Assembly (NCBI GenBank): GCA_031285905.1
Contig: JAITVH010000142.1
Coordinates: forward strand, 1-35,234
Reading direction: 5' to 3'
Length of the DNA stretch: 35,234 nucleotides
Source: Prevotella sp.
GTDB lineage: Bacteria; Bacteroidota; Bacteroidia; Bacteroidales; Dysgonomonadaceae
Within the stretch, counting starts at the first letter, position 1. The number at the start of each line of letters is the position of its first letter. The position numbers and the translations under genes were made by a program. A model generated the notes under the pieces. That model saw only the letters and a list, made by a program, of their open reading frames with translations. It was not told where the DNA came from and did not search any database. Shown one piece after another: positions 23,527 through 31,989 of this stretch.

Positions 23527-24936
23527 ATGACTGAATATCAAGAAATGCTGAAAAACAGATTTCTGAAAATAGTGCTTATTGGGGCACTTGTCGTTTGTGG
23601 ATCGTGCCTGTTGGCCAAATCTTTCTTAGCTATCCACACTTATCGCGAACAGGAAGGTGGTCCGACAGTAAACCTCATGTTCAAACTTAATCCGTTCGGA
23701 GCAAACTTTGTTCGCGAGGATACGTTTGAGGCCGACATGGCAAGCCCATTGCGTGTTTGTACCGATGAAATGATGTTTATCGGGCAGGATACTCTCGAAT
23801 ACATTTTTTGTGTTCCACTGCTTGCTTGGTTTTTGTTATTGTTGTTGCCGCTTTTGGGCGTTTGGCTCAAGAAGAGATATCCGGCGATCAAAAAACGGTG
23901 GTTGGTTATGGGGGTTATTGTCCTGCCGTTATTGGTTTGGGTAATCTGGTTGTTTCAATCCCACAGTCCCGGAAAAAAAACATATAGCGGTGACAAGCAA
24001 TATTCGTACTATACGGAAGAATATAACTATAGCTATATTAACCGAAAGTTGTTGCCTTTCTATGACGACGAATACAAACTGTTCATCTATGACGAGCAAC
24101 GGCAAAAAGTACTGTATACTGCGAATATCGGCGTTTGGGAGTCTTGGCGACATGATATCGGCTTTTCAAACGAAGAAAATCGGGTGTATTGGACTAAATT
24201 CGATTGGTACGACCTGCCGCGCTCAATCGACAAAAAAGCCGCTCGGCAGGAAGAACAGAGAGTCCGGGCCGTCCGCGACTCTATTCGTCGGGAAGATGAG
24301 TGTGAGCGGGCACGGCAACTGTTCTATGAGCAGCGTACTGAAAATCCGATAACCGAACAGGAGGAGGCATATATTCAACCCGTTATTCAAAAGTGGCTCG
24401 ATTTTTACAATATCGACCTTTCGCAGGCACGACAGGCGGGTGTGATAGAAGACGCTTGTTTCACCTGCCCACACGACCCGGCGGAAGATCCCTATTACTG
24501 GGAGTTCGACCCGGCGGATGATTCTTCGTCGTTGGTGCAAATGTCCTATTCGCCCAATAAGCAACGCTATGTGGATATGATGCTACCTGTCGAGATGCGC
24601 GATGGCGTGTGGCACGATACAGGAGATTACGACGTAGATCAGCAATTATATCTGGTCGATCGTCGCCAAAGAACCAAGAACAGCCTTGTCTATAACGGCC
24701 CTTCGGTAGGCGTAGAAGATATTTTCTGGAAAGGTAACGATGTGTTCATCATGGTCGGTTTCTCGTACAACAACGTACGGCTGTTCCTAATCGACGTTTA
24801 CGACATCCCTGCCGGGACACATAAAGTCTATGAAGCGCTGTTTGAAGGGGATCCGAAAACATTTCACGCCCTTTTCGGTTCATATCACAATGAAGTGTAC
24901 CTATCCTCACGCGGGATAGTTCCATATAAGCAATAA
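23527..24936 (+). CDS. GC-rich orphan membrane protein, likely horizontally acquired
   Basis: I do not recognise this 469-residue protein. It has three hydrophobic segments at about 13-35, 92-113 and 124-143, and then some 320 soluble residues. These include a charged helical stretch near 235-275 (KKAARQEEQRVRAVRDSIRRED) and a beta-rich end with several WxG/FxG strands (VEDIFWKGNDVFIMVGFSY). The base composition clearly differs from the neighbours: 24241-24300 has 37 G/C in 60, against 19 in 60 at 22021-22080. It follows a decayed mobilization-like fragment by 44 bases, suggesting arrival with a mobile element. The reading frame is intact. Function unknown. Confidence 0.75.
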   Translation: MTEYQEMLKNRFLKIVLIGALVVCGSCLLAKSFLAIHTYREQEGGPTVNLMFKLNPFGANFVREDTFEADMASPLRVCTDEMMFIGQDTLEYIFCVPLLAWFLLLLLPLLGVWLKKRYPAIKKRWLVMGVIVLPLLVWVIWLFQSHSPGKKTYSGDKQYSYYTEEYNYSYINRKLLPFYDDEYKLFIYDEQRQKVLYTANIGVWESWRHDIGFSNEENRVYWTKFDWYDLPRSIDKKAARQEEQRVRAVRDSIRREDECERARQLFYEQRTENPITEQEEAYIQPVIQKWLDFYNIDLSQARQAGVIEDACFTCPHDPAEDPYYWEFDPADDSSSLVQMSYSPNKQRYVDMMLPVEMRDGVWHDTGDYDVDQQLYLVDRRQRTKNSLVYNGPSVGVEDIFWKGNDVFIMVGFSYNNVRLFLIDVYDIPAGTHKVYEALFEGDPKTFHALFGSYHNEVYLSSRGIVPYKQ

Positions 24937-25028
24937 AATTCATTTCAGCCTTGTTTATTCTTTCCACAGGGGAGGTGTTTACCGGATAAAGAAAGAGAAA
25001 AAATATGCGTATGGTTCAAAATATTGCC

Positions 25029-25199
25029 TACCTTTGTATTTGAGTTATTTGACAGTATAGCATCGCAAAACGCTGAAATATGCACGGTTACTAACTCGTT
25101 ACCTCTGAACCTCAAAAACTCCGCTAAAAGTTTATTCTTCAATCGGTTATGTCAAACCGACGAAAATCTAAAATAAAAACCTTGGATAAGGAAAGATAA
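25029..25199 (+). other. Orphan promoter box, leader and 16-codon stub
   Basis: TACCTTTG at 25029-25036 is a good -7 box, but no gene follows on the plus strand except a 16-residue frame at 25149-25199 (MSNRRKSKIKTLDKER). It reads like the leader and first codons of a gene whose body has been lost, at the right end of the foreign patch. No clear -33 element. Confidence 0.35.
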
Positions 25200-25214
25200 T
25201 TCATTGATTAGTCT

Positions 25215-26489
25215 TTATCCCTTTTCCACAAATTTCTTTTTCTGTTCTACTTTTACCATCTTGAATAACTTATCGGAAGGGCGTATCTTCTCATTCACCT
25301 TGATTGAGAATTTATCGCCTTTTACTGTTTCCGCTACAGGTTTCAGGTCAACCCGTATTTCATCTATGGTCTGAAAAACAGCACCTGTAGTTGGGCCGGT
25401 GATCAGTATCTCATCTCCTACTTTTAGTGACTGGGTTTCCATCAGGAATTCAGCTACACCGAGATTTGAAAAATACTTAAGCCCTTTAGCTATATATACT
25501 TTCCGTTTGGTGGAACCGGAACCATAGTTACTCGACCATTCACCCAAACGCTGGCCAAGATAATATCCATCCCAAAAACCACGGTTGAAAACAGATGCCA
25601 GCCGTTCATCCCAAACGGCTATCTTATCCTCTGTAAAACTATCTTCACAATACGCTTTTACAGCCTCCTTATAACACTCAACGACAGTACGTACATACTC
25701 CGGCCCGCGTGCCCGTCCCTCTATTTTGAAAACCCTTACTCCTGCATCCATCATCTTGTTCATAAAATGAATAGTTTTCAGGTCCTTGGGAGACATGATG
25801 TATTCGTTGTCAATTTCAAGCTCTATCTCGCTATCTTTATCCCTTACGATATAGCCCCGACGACAAATCTGGTTACAAGCTCCACGATTGGCAGACAGGT
25901 CTTTTTCATGCAGGCTTAAATAACATTTTCCCGAAACGGCCATGCAGAGTGCGCCGTGAGAAAACATCTCGATACGGATCAACTCGCCGCTTGGCCCTTT
26001 GATGTTTTGTTCTACAATATCCTTGTAAATAGCAGCCACCTGATCGAGATTGAGTTCACGGGCAAGTACCACTACATCGGCAAATTGTCCGTAAAACTTA
26101 AGTGCTTCTGTGTTCGTAATATTCAACTGGGTAGAAAGGTGCACTTCAACTCCGATGCTGTGCGCATACATCATTACCGATACATCGGATGCTATTATGG
26201 CAGATAATTCCGCTTGTTTGGCAGCATTCACTATTTGGCGCATCAATGCCAGATCATTATCATATATGATTGTATTGACGGTAAGGTAGCTTTTCAGTCC
26301 TTTCTCTTTACAAATAGAGGCTATTTGTTTCAGGTCATCAATGGTGAAATTATTCGACGACCTGGCACGCATATTCAGCCCTTCTATACCGAAATAGATA
26401 GAATCTGCCCCTCCCTGAATGGCAGCAGTCAGTGATTCGTATGACCCCACAGGAGCCATTATCTCAAAGTCAGATATATTGTATTTCAT
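25215..26489 (-). CDS. Peptidase U32 family protein (TrhP/YegQ-like)
   Basis: I start this 424-residue protein at ATG 26489. A longer frame from TTG 26525 would run through the promoter box at 26514-26521. U32 hallmarks are the N-terminal barrel opening EIMAPVGSYESLTAAIQGGADSIYFG, then EMFSHGALCMAVSGKCYLS, the cysteine cluster NRGACNQICRRGY and KIEGRARGPEYV. In this superfamily the conserved Cys bind an iron-sulfur cluster, and characterised members (TrhP, RlhA, UbiU/V) hydroxylate RNA bases or ubiquinone precursors rather than cut peptides. A tRNA uridine 5-hydroxylation role is the likeliest analogy, not proven here. It lies downstream of pncB with its own promoter. Confidence 0.88.
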   Translation of the reverse strand: MKYNISDFEIMAPVGSYESLTAAIQGGADSIYFGIEGLNMRARSSNNFTIDDLKQIASICKEKGLKSYLTVNTIIYDNDLALMRQIVNAAKQAELSAIIASDVSVMMYAHSIGVEVHLSTQLNITNTEALKFYGQFADVVVLARELNLDQVAAIYKDIVEQNIKGPSGELIRIEMFSHGALCMAVSGKCYLSLHEKDLSANRGACNQICRRGYIVRDKDSEIELEIDNEYIMSPKDLKTIHFMNKMMDAGVRVFKIEGRARGPEYVRTVVECYKEAVKAYCEDSFTEDKIAVWDERLASVFNRGFWDGYYLGQRLGEWSSNYGSGSTKRKVYIAKGLKYFSNLGVAEFLMETQSLKVGDEILITGPTTGAVFQTIDEIRVDLKPVAETVKGDKFSIKVNEKIRPSDKLFKMVKVEQKKKFVEKG

Positions 26490-26513
26490 TGTATTCACTT
26501 CAAAATCGGAGGG

Positions 26514-26545
26514 CAAAATTACCAATTTATGGTGAATGGCACAAA
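26514..26545 (-). promoter_or_regulatory. Promoter of the U32 gene
   Basis: On the minus strand TTTG at 26545-26542, 20 bases, then TAATTTTG at 26521-26514. Both elements fit the consensus and decide the ATG at 26489 as start. Confidence 0.65.
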
Positions 26546-26570
26546 ATAATGGTGTTAATAGAAAGAAATA

Positions 26571-27734
26571 CTATTCCAGTCCCAATGTCATTTTACTCAG
26601 TTGTATTTCCTTTTGGTCGCCTGTATGTTTGCCCGGTACGTCAGACAGTTTTACGGCTTGCAGGAAGTCAGCATCTTTTTTGTGCGCTTTTATATCTATA
26701 AGTTTTATGACCATATTCAGGGCTTTTACTCCTACATCATTTGAGAAAAATGTTCCGATGCCATATGTATCGTGAATACGTCCTGCCACATGGTCTTTTA
26801 TGGCCTTTACGGCTTCTATATTCAGTGAATCGCTGAATACGATAGTCTTCGAAACGGGATCGATACGGTTCTGCTTATAGAATTCTATGGTTTTATCGGC
26901 AAAAGTCAACGGATCACCACTATCGTGGCGGACACCATCAAAAAGCTTGGCTTGTTTCAGGCTGAATGAGTTGAAGAAAGAATCGGTTGTATAAGTATCA
27001 GTCAGGGCAATACCAAGGCTCCCATCATATACATCTACCCATGCTTCCAATGCTTTTATATTGGCAGAACGGTAACCAAAGAACGCACCATGATACATAA
27101 ACCATTCGTGAGGCATGGTTCCTATAGGGATGGTATCATATTTCATAGCAAAATACATATTGCTGGTTCCCTTGAAATATTCTCCCGAATGTTTTTGCAG
27201 CAGACCGATAACTTCATCCTGCACATCGAATGAAAAACGCCTGCGTGTACCAAACTCGGAATAATCTGCCTCTAAGTCTTTCAGAGCAATGGCCTTGGCT
27301 TTTGTTTTTTCTTCGACACCTTCAGGTTTGGCGCCAGTCATTTTGAAATACAATTCTGATATGATCGCCATTAATGGTACTTCCCAAAGCACAGTGCGAT
27401 ACCAGTAACCTTCTATTACTACGGACAGGTCTCCTCCGTTTTGTGTTATTGTCACCTCTTCGGGATCATACCTGTATCCCATTAAAAAATCGACAAATAC
27501 GGGATCAAAGAAGTAACACCGTTTCTTTATAAACTTTTTCTCTTCTTTTGTCATTTTCAGGTTTGCCATAAAGGCTACTTCCTCTTTCATCCTCTCGGCA
27601 AATCCTTCAGGGAATTGGGTTCCTCCCCTGTTGGTAAATGCATACTTTACATATGCCCACGGGTAAAGCTTCTGTATGGCCAGCATAACCGAAAACTTAT
27701 ACAAGTCGTTGTCTGAGAAATGTTTTATAATCAT
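26571..27734 (-). CDS. pncB: Nicotinate phosphoribosyltransferase
   Basis: The 387-residue protein joins nicotinate and PRPP to form nicotinate mononucleotide in the NAD salvage (Preiss-Handler) pathway, with ATP hydrolysis. Family motifs are complete: SDNDLYKFSV at the start, YAFTNRGGTQFPEGF, FGTRRRFSFD at 161-170, the phosphorylated-histidine segment GTMPHEW with His209 (equivalent to His219 of the Salmonella enzyme), FDGVRHDSGDP and the late FSDSLN phosphate loop. It begins 33 bases after the stop of the radical SAM maturase gene, so the two are probably cotranscribed. The functional link between them is not obvious. Confidence 0.95.
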   Translation of the reverse strand: MIIKHFSDNDLYKFSVMLAIQKLYPWAYVKYAFTNRGGTQFPEGFAERMKEEVAFMANLKMTKEEKKFIKKRCYFFDPVFVDFLMGYRYDPEEVTITQNGGDLSVVIEGYWYRTVLWEVPLMAIISELYFKMTGAKPEGVEEKTKAKAIALKDLEADYSEFGTRRRFSFDVQDEVIGLLQKHSGEYFKGTSNMYFAMKYDTIPIGTMPHEWFMYHGAFFGYRSANIKALEAWVDVYDGSLGIALTDTYTTDSFFNSFSLKQAKLFDGVRHDSGDPLTFADKTIEFYKQNRIDPVSKTIVFSDSLNIEAVKAIKDHVAGRIHDTYGIGTFFSNDVGVKALNMVIKLIDIKAHKKDADFLQAVKLSDVPGKHTGDQKEIQLSKMTLGLE

Positions 27735-27767
27735 ATCATTTCTTTTTATAGTGTTATTTTTTTCAAT

Positions 27768-28958
27768 TTATGATCTCTTAATCTTGTCCAGATTCCACAT
27801 AATATTTGCCGGAGGACGCTTTGCTTCCAATTCCTTTTTCATAAACTCCATATAAGGAGCTATATGGTCAAAAAACTTATAATAGCCCTGGCACAAATAG
27901 TTTATCTTTTCATTTTGTGAAGTATAAGACACCCAGTTTTTAGGACACTCTCCGTTACAGGCAAATTTGTATTTGCAGGCTTTACATTTCGATGATAATC
28001 TTAATGACTTATCAGCCCCAAAATTGAGTTGCTGCTGAGAGTACATCATTTCTGTAAGTGTCTTATCCTTTATATTTCCCAGTTTATATTCGGGATAGAC
28101 AAAATGGTCGCAGGAATATACATCTCCGTTAAACTCCATAACACCTGCATGGCCACAATTCTTAGCGAAGATACAAGTCCCCGGCTCTACATTCATCCAG
28201 TTAGCCAATGCATTATCAAAATACTGAACGAAACAATTCCCTACATCCTGTTTCACCCATTCATCGAATATAGCAATCAGAAAATTACCCCATTTTTCAG
28301 GTGTTACGCTCCATTCAGTTAGTCCTCCATCAGAATACACTTCCACAATAGGAGCAAACTGGATATAATGGGAATCTATACTCTTGAAAAAGTTATAAAA
28401 TTCGAGCGGATGATCTGCATTGTAATCATTGACCACTCCCATTACATTATACTCCACTCCATGTTTTTTCAACAGATTGATTCCATGCATCACACTTCCG
28501 AATGTCGGACTTCCATTGTTCATCCTCCTGTATTTGTCATGCATGCGTTGCGTACCGTCAATAGAAATCCCGATCAGGAAATTATTGTCTTTGAAGAATT
28601 TGCACCACTCATCCGTCAATAATGTTCCATTGGTTTGCAGGCTGTTATCGATCTGCCTGCCCCGCCCGTATTGCCGCTGCAATTCCAATGCTTTTTTATA
28701 GAAACCGATACCTCTTAGCAATGGTTCGCCGCCATGCCATGTGAATAGTACCGGCGCCATTGTTTGCGACTCCATATATTGAACGATAAACTTTTCCAAT
28801 AGTTCATCGCTCATCTTATAATTCTTCGTCTCTGAATATAAGCCTTTTACATCAAGATAATAGCAATAGGTACATTTCAGGTTACATAATGCCCCTATCG
28901 GTTTCAGCATTACATAAAGAGGTTTGGCAAAAGGGGTTATTGTATTTATATTATTCAT
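27768..28958 (-). CDS. Anaerobic sulfatase-maturating enzyme, radical SAM with SPASM domain
   Basis: This 396-residue enzyme should oxidize an active-site Ser or Cys of sulfatases to formylglycine. The radical SAM cluster motif is Cys25-x3-Cys29-x2-Cys32 (ALCNLKCTYCYY), with GGEPLL for SAM binding. The C-terminal SPASM region supplies ligands for two auxiliary clusters: Cys262, Cys268, Cys283, then CKAC at 325-328, Cys334, Cys338 and Cys356. YSCDHFVYPEYKLGNI contains Asp284, matching the proposed catalytic Asp277 of the Clostridium perfringens enzyme. A Ser-type sulfatase is encoded about 520 bases upstream on the same strand and is the obvious client. Full length and intact. Confidence 0.94.
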   Translation of the reverse strand: MNNINTITPFAKPLYVMLKPIGALCNLKCTYCYYLDVKGLYSETKNYKMSDELLEKFIVQYMESQTMAPVLFTWHGGEPLLRGIGFYKKALELQRQYGRGRQIDNSLQTNGTLLTDEWCKFFKDNNFLIGISIDGTQRMHDKYRRMNNGSPTFGSVMHGINLLKKHGVEYNVMGVVNDYNADHPLEFYNFFKSIDSHYIQFAPIVEVYSDGGLTEWSVTPEKWGNFLIAIFDEWVKQDVGNCFVQYFDNALANWMNVEPGTCIFAKNCGHAGVMEFNGDVYSCDHFVYPEYKLGNIKDKTLTEMMYSQQQLNFGADKSLRLSSKCKACKYKFACNGECPKNWVSYTSQNEKINYLCQGYYKFFDHIAPYMEFMKKELEAKRPPANIMWNLDKIKRS

Positions 28959-29029
28959 TTTTTAATGATCAATAAAGATTGAAGATGTATTTTAATGTTG
29001 GATTACTTTATACTACGCGCAATTATAAA

Positions 29030-29440
29030 TTGCTTGTGTTCCTTTTGCCCAAAGCCGCAAAAGGAACCAAAAACGCTTTTGCGCCACACTTATCGGTTGA
29101 CCCATTGACGGCTTGCCGGCTGAAAGTGATAAACGGACTATCGCCCCCATCACTTTCTACGCCGCCCGCACCGTATGGGTACCCCAACCTCTAAGTTAAC
29201 GGCGCAGGCTAAAGCACTAATGGCGCAAAGCGACAAAACTTACGATCTCTTGTCGTGCGGCAGCTTCCCGTGCATTAGTTCCGACGGCGGGTTACCTGTC
29301 CGGTGAAGACGGCGCAGATGCAAATGGGCGAAGCCGTTGGTTTGCATCAGCCGGCAAGCCGCTGACAGGTCGCCGGGGAACGAAGCACTAGCCTTTTGTT
29401 TCGTTTTGGGCAATGCCAAAATGAAAGTTAGATGAAGGCA
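29030..29440. repeat. GC-rich imperfect palindromic repeat element
   Basis: About 400 bases of GC-rich DNA fill the gap between the sulfatase and its maturase and hold no gene. The two halves are diverged inverted copies: CGGCTTGCCGGCTGA at 29109-29123 recurs inverted at 29361-29347. Each half also has a terminal hairpin (29039-29066 and 29399-29426) and an internal hairpin with a shared loop core (ACGG then TCGCCC) but different stem sequences. CGACAA and TTGTCG (29231-29236, 29250-29255) flank the centre. From memory, similar blocks are dispersed between genes in Dysgonomonas and relatives; the small frames inside (for example 29240-29461 minus) should not be called genes. Confidence 0.7.
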
Positions 29441-29479
29441 AACGAATATTAAATATATCATTAATTACTTCAAAAAAGC

Positions 29480-31051
29480 TCAATATTCATCAACTTTCAG
29501 ATCTTCCCGGTATTTATTCAATGTCGCTTGTAAATCGGCAATTATTTCCTCATACTCAGGCTTTCCATATAAATTATTCAATTCATTCGGATCATTCTGT
29601 AAATCATACAACTCGTTGCAATCGACGTCTTTATCATCTTTCATTTTTCCTTCTCCGTAAAAATGGATCAGTTTATAGCGTTCCGTTCTCACGCCATCGT
29701 GCCTGCGAACATTATGAACGGCCGGATAATCATAATAATGGTAATAAAGGCTTTTTCGCCAATTCTCCGGTTTTTTACCTTTAAAAATTGGTTCGAGTGA
29801 AGTACCGCTCATTTCTTCCGGCTTCTGCACTCCGGCTAACGAAAGAAATGTGGGAGCATAATCTATATTCTGGACTAAAGCGTCTGTTTCGGTGCCGGCC
29901 TTTATCATTTTAGGATAGCGCATGATCAACGGGGTGCGGAACGATTCTTCATACATAAACCGTTTATCGAACCAACCATGTTCCCCCATATAAAATCCCT
30001 GATCAGATGTATAAACTATAATCGTATTATCCGCCAATCCTTCCTTCTCCAGATATTCAATGACGCGCCCTACCTGGTCGTCAATACTCTTTATACAACG
30101 AAGGTAATCTTTTATATAGCGTTGAAATTTCCAGTTAACCAATTCATCCCCTTCAAGCTTTCTGTCAACAAAATCCTGATTTACGGGTGTATAGGCGTCC
30201 AGCCAAGCTGACTTTTGATCGGATGTCATCCGGTTAAATTCGTGTCCCCATTTATTTTTTTTCTTATCTTTTTGTGGTTCGAAGAACTTCAGATCATAAT
30301 TTAATTGCAATGTTCTACTTACAGTCATATCCTGCGTATGTGCCGCAGAACAGCGTGTGGAATAGTCATCATTAAATGTTTCCGGTTTAGGGAATTCTAT
30401 ATCTTCATATAAATTCAGGTATTGAGGCTCCGGCATCCAGTTGCGGTGAGGAGCTTTGTGATGTATGAGTAGGCAGAACGGTTTATTTTTATCCCTTTGC
30501 TCGAGAAATTCAATCGAATGATCAGTGATTAATGCAGATGCATAACCTTCTTCCCTGATATATTTACCTCCGCTGTTTTTGCTCTTAAATTCGGGGTTAT
30601 AATAATGTCCCTGATCCCATAATATATGATAATAATCGAATCCCTTAGGCTCGCATTGCATATGCCACTTGCCGACTACCCCTGTCTGATATCCTGCCTC
30701 TTGCAGCAATTCAGAGAAGAACGTTTTTGTAGAATCGATACCCTTTCCTAATTGCCTTTGCCCGTTCTGATGACTATACAAGCCCGTCATGAGGCACGCC
30801 CGGCTGGGTGTCGACAATGAATTTTCCACAAAGGCTTTGCGGAATAATATTCCTTCATTTGCCAGACGGTCGATATTCGGCGTAGGCGCCAGTTTAGATA
30901 ATGGATGCCCGTATGCGCTGATAGTCTGGTATGAATGGTCATCAGTCATTATATATATTATATTGGGAGCCTTTGGGGGCTGTTGCCCGCAAGAATAATT
31001 GGCAAATGCTACGGGGAGTATGACAAAACTTATATTCCTGAATGTATTCAT
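29480..31051 (-). CDS. Serine-type sulfatase, lipoprotein
   Basis: The 523-residue protein has a signal ending in ANYS-Cys21, suggesting a lipoprotein facing the periplasm or surface. The sulfatase fold is complete: metal-binding TDDHSYQ at 36-42, the formylglycine motif Ser80-T-P-S-R84 followed by ACLMTG, GKWHMQ, and the C-terminal metal-site strand VYTSDQGFYMGEHGWFDKR. Because residue 80 is Ser and not Cys, activation needs a radical SAM maturase, which lies downstream. Family S1 members in Bacteroidetes remove sulfate from host or algal glycans. The layout is compatible with N-acetylglucosamine-6-sulfatase or related types, but I cannot fix the substrate. It is the last gene of a run with the two thioesterases, 31 bases after the nearer one. 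Confidence 0.93.
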   Translation of the reverse strand: MNTFRNISFVILPVAFANYSCGQQPPKAPNIIYIMTDDHSYQTISAYGHPLSKLAPTPNIDRLANEGILFRKAFVENSLSTPSRACLMTGLYSHQNGQRQLGKGIDSTKTFFSELLQEAGYQTGVVGKWHMQCEPKGFDYYHILWDQGHYYNPEFKSKNSGGKYIREEGYASALITDHSIEFLEQRDKNKPFCLLIHHKAPHRNWMPEPQYLNLYEDIEFPKPETFNDDYSTRCSAAHTQDMTVSRTLQLNYDLKFFEPQKDKKKNKWGHEFNRMTSDQKSAWLDAYTPVNQDFVDRKLEGDELVNWKFQRYIKDYLRCIKSIDDQVGRVIEYLEKEGLADNTIIVYTSDQGFYMGEHGWFDKRFMYEESFRTPLIMRYPKMIKAGTETDALVQNIDYAPTFLSLAGVQKPEEMSGTSLEPIFKGKKPENWRKSLYYHYYDYPAVHNVRRHDGVRTERYKLIHFYGEGKMKDDKDVDCNELYDLQNDPNELNNLYGKPEYEEIIADLQATLNKYREDLKVDEY

Positions 31052-31082
31052 AATATTATCAATTAGAGATTTCGGTTATTTT

Positions 31083-31490
31083 TTACTTCCACTCGATATA
31101 GTCGACAAATACCTTATCGAACATATCCGGTGCGGCGACTTTGCCGTTTACCAGGCAAACCACCTCAATAACAGCTTTTGCACAAAGCACATTCTCGGGA
31201 ACACGGGTTATATTTTGGTGAAAATAGTAGCGTACTCCCTCGCGGATGGCTGATGCCGTACAAATAAATTCTTCCGAACCCCGCAATGAATTACGGTAAC
31301 TGATGTTTACATTCCTCACCACCGGAATAATATTCGCTTCGGTGAGGTCGCGCAGGCGCAGGCCGCAAAGCTCCATCAACTCGTGGCGGGTAGCCTCGAA
31401 GTAATGCAGATAGATTGCATTATTAACAACACCCTGCGAATCGCATTCGTAATCGCGTACCTTCATTTTGTTTTCAAAAACTTTTGCCAT
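31083..31490 (-). CDS. Acyl-CoA thioesterase, 4HBT/YbgC hot-dog fold (copy 1)
   Basis: I start this 135-residue protein at ATG 31490; the frame extends to a TTG at 31514, but the paralogue at 31990 aligns from here. The hot-dog fold active region MKVRDYECDSQGVVNNAIYLHYFEATRHELM contains the catalytic aspartate and the long central helix of the 4-hydroxybenzoyl-CoA thioesterase family. The strand VVRNVNISYRNSLRGSEEFICTASAI follows. YbgC-like enzymes hydrolyse acyl-CoA, in Proteobacteria in association with the Tol-Pal system. The natural acyl group is unknown. It shares the MKVRDYECD(S/A)QG opening and general layout with copy 2, from which it is separated by one small gene. Confidence 0.87.
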   Translation of the reverse strand: MAKVFENKMKVRDYECDSQGVVNNAIYLHYFEATRHELMELCGLRLRDLTEANIIPVVRNVNISYRNSLRGSEEFICTASAIREGVRYYFHQNITRVPENVLCAKAVIEVVCLVNGKVAAPDMFDKVFVDYIEWK

Positions 31491-31523
31491 AATCTTTAAT
31501 TTGAAAATCAGCAAATGATCTGA

Positions 31524-31976
31524 TTATCCATCAAACCACATTTCTGTTATTTGTTTATCCAATATCTCTATCTCAAGCAAATGGTCTTCATTCATATTAT
31601 CACCACAAGAAAAGGTGGCACCAAACCTACCATCTGCAAGTATATCTATTGTACCGCTATACATTTCCAGCGTTTCATACCAGTCTTCTTCCAGTTTGCC
31701 ATCGTACCACTCATCGAGCATGTCCTGATTCTCTTTCGCATAATAGTCTTCCAGCATTTGTTGGCAGTCATCGCCCAGCCATTTCAGGTAGGCATTCAGT
31801 TTATCGATAACCGTATCAATATTTACCGATTTGTCTACAGACAGCCCCAGTCCCTCATTTTTCTCTTCGAAACGGATTTGGCCAAATAGTTTTACAGATT
31901 TTGAGATATAACCATGACTAAAGTTATAATCTTCATCTTCGTTCGGCTCGATAATAATGTCGTTGAGTGTAATCAT
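31524..31976 (-). CDS. Small acidic hypothetical protein
   Basis: This 150-residue cytoplasmic protein is strongly acidic, with no signal or membrane segment. It opens MITLNDIIIEPNEDEDYNF and ends with a beta-rich part, TIDILADGRFGATFSCGDN and LLEIEILDKQITEMWFDG. This end reminds me of the DUF2262 and DUF6985 type domains, some of which are found near polymorphic-toxin immunity genes; the resemblance is weak and unverified. A helical middle carries W/Y-rich KWLGDDCQQMLEDYY and LDEWYDGKLEEDWYE. It sits between the two thioesterase paralogues with gaps of 13 and 33 bases, so it should be cotranscribed with them. Function unknown. Confidence 0.7.
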   Translation of the reverse strand: MITLNDIIIEPNEDEDYNFSHGYISKSVKLFGQIRFEEKNEGLGLSVDKSVNIDTVIDKLNAYLKWLGDDCQQMLEDYYAKENQDMLDEWYDGKLEEDWYETLEMYSGTIDILADGRFGATFSCGDNMNEDHLLEIEILDKQITEMWFDG

Positions 31977-31989
31977 AGATTTGTAGTTT

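Noticed and set aside
24945-25142. 65-codon minus-strand frame
   Set aside because: It overlaps the orphan promoter and leader on the other strand and has no coding character.
28979-29461. Short frames of 71-73 codons inside the palindromic element
   Set aside because: They follow the repeat's folded structure. Similar predicted peptides arise wherever such repeats occur and are unlikely to be translated.
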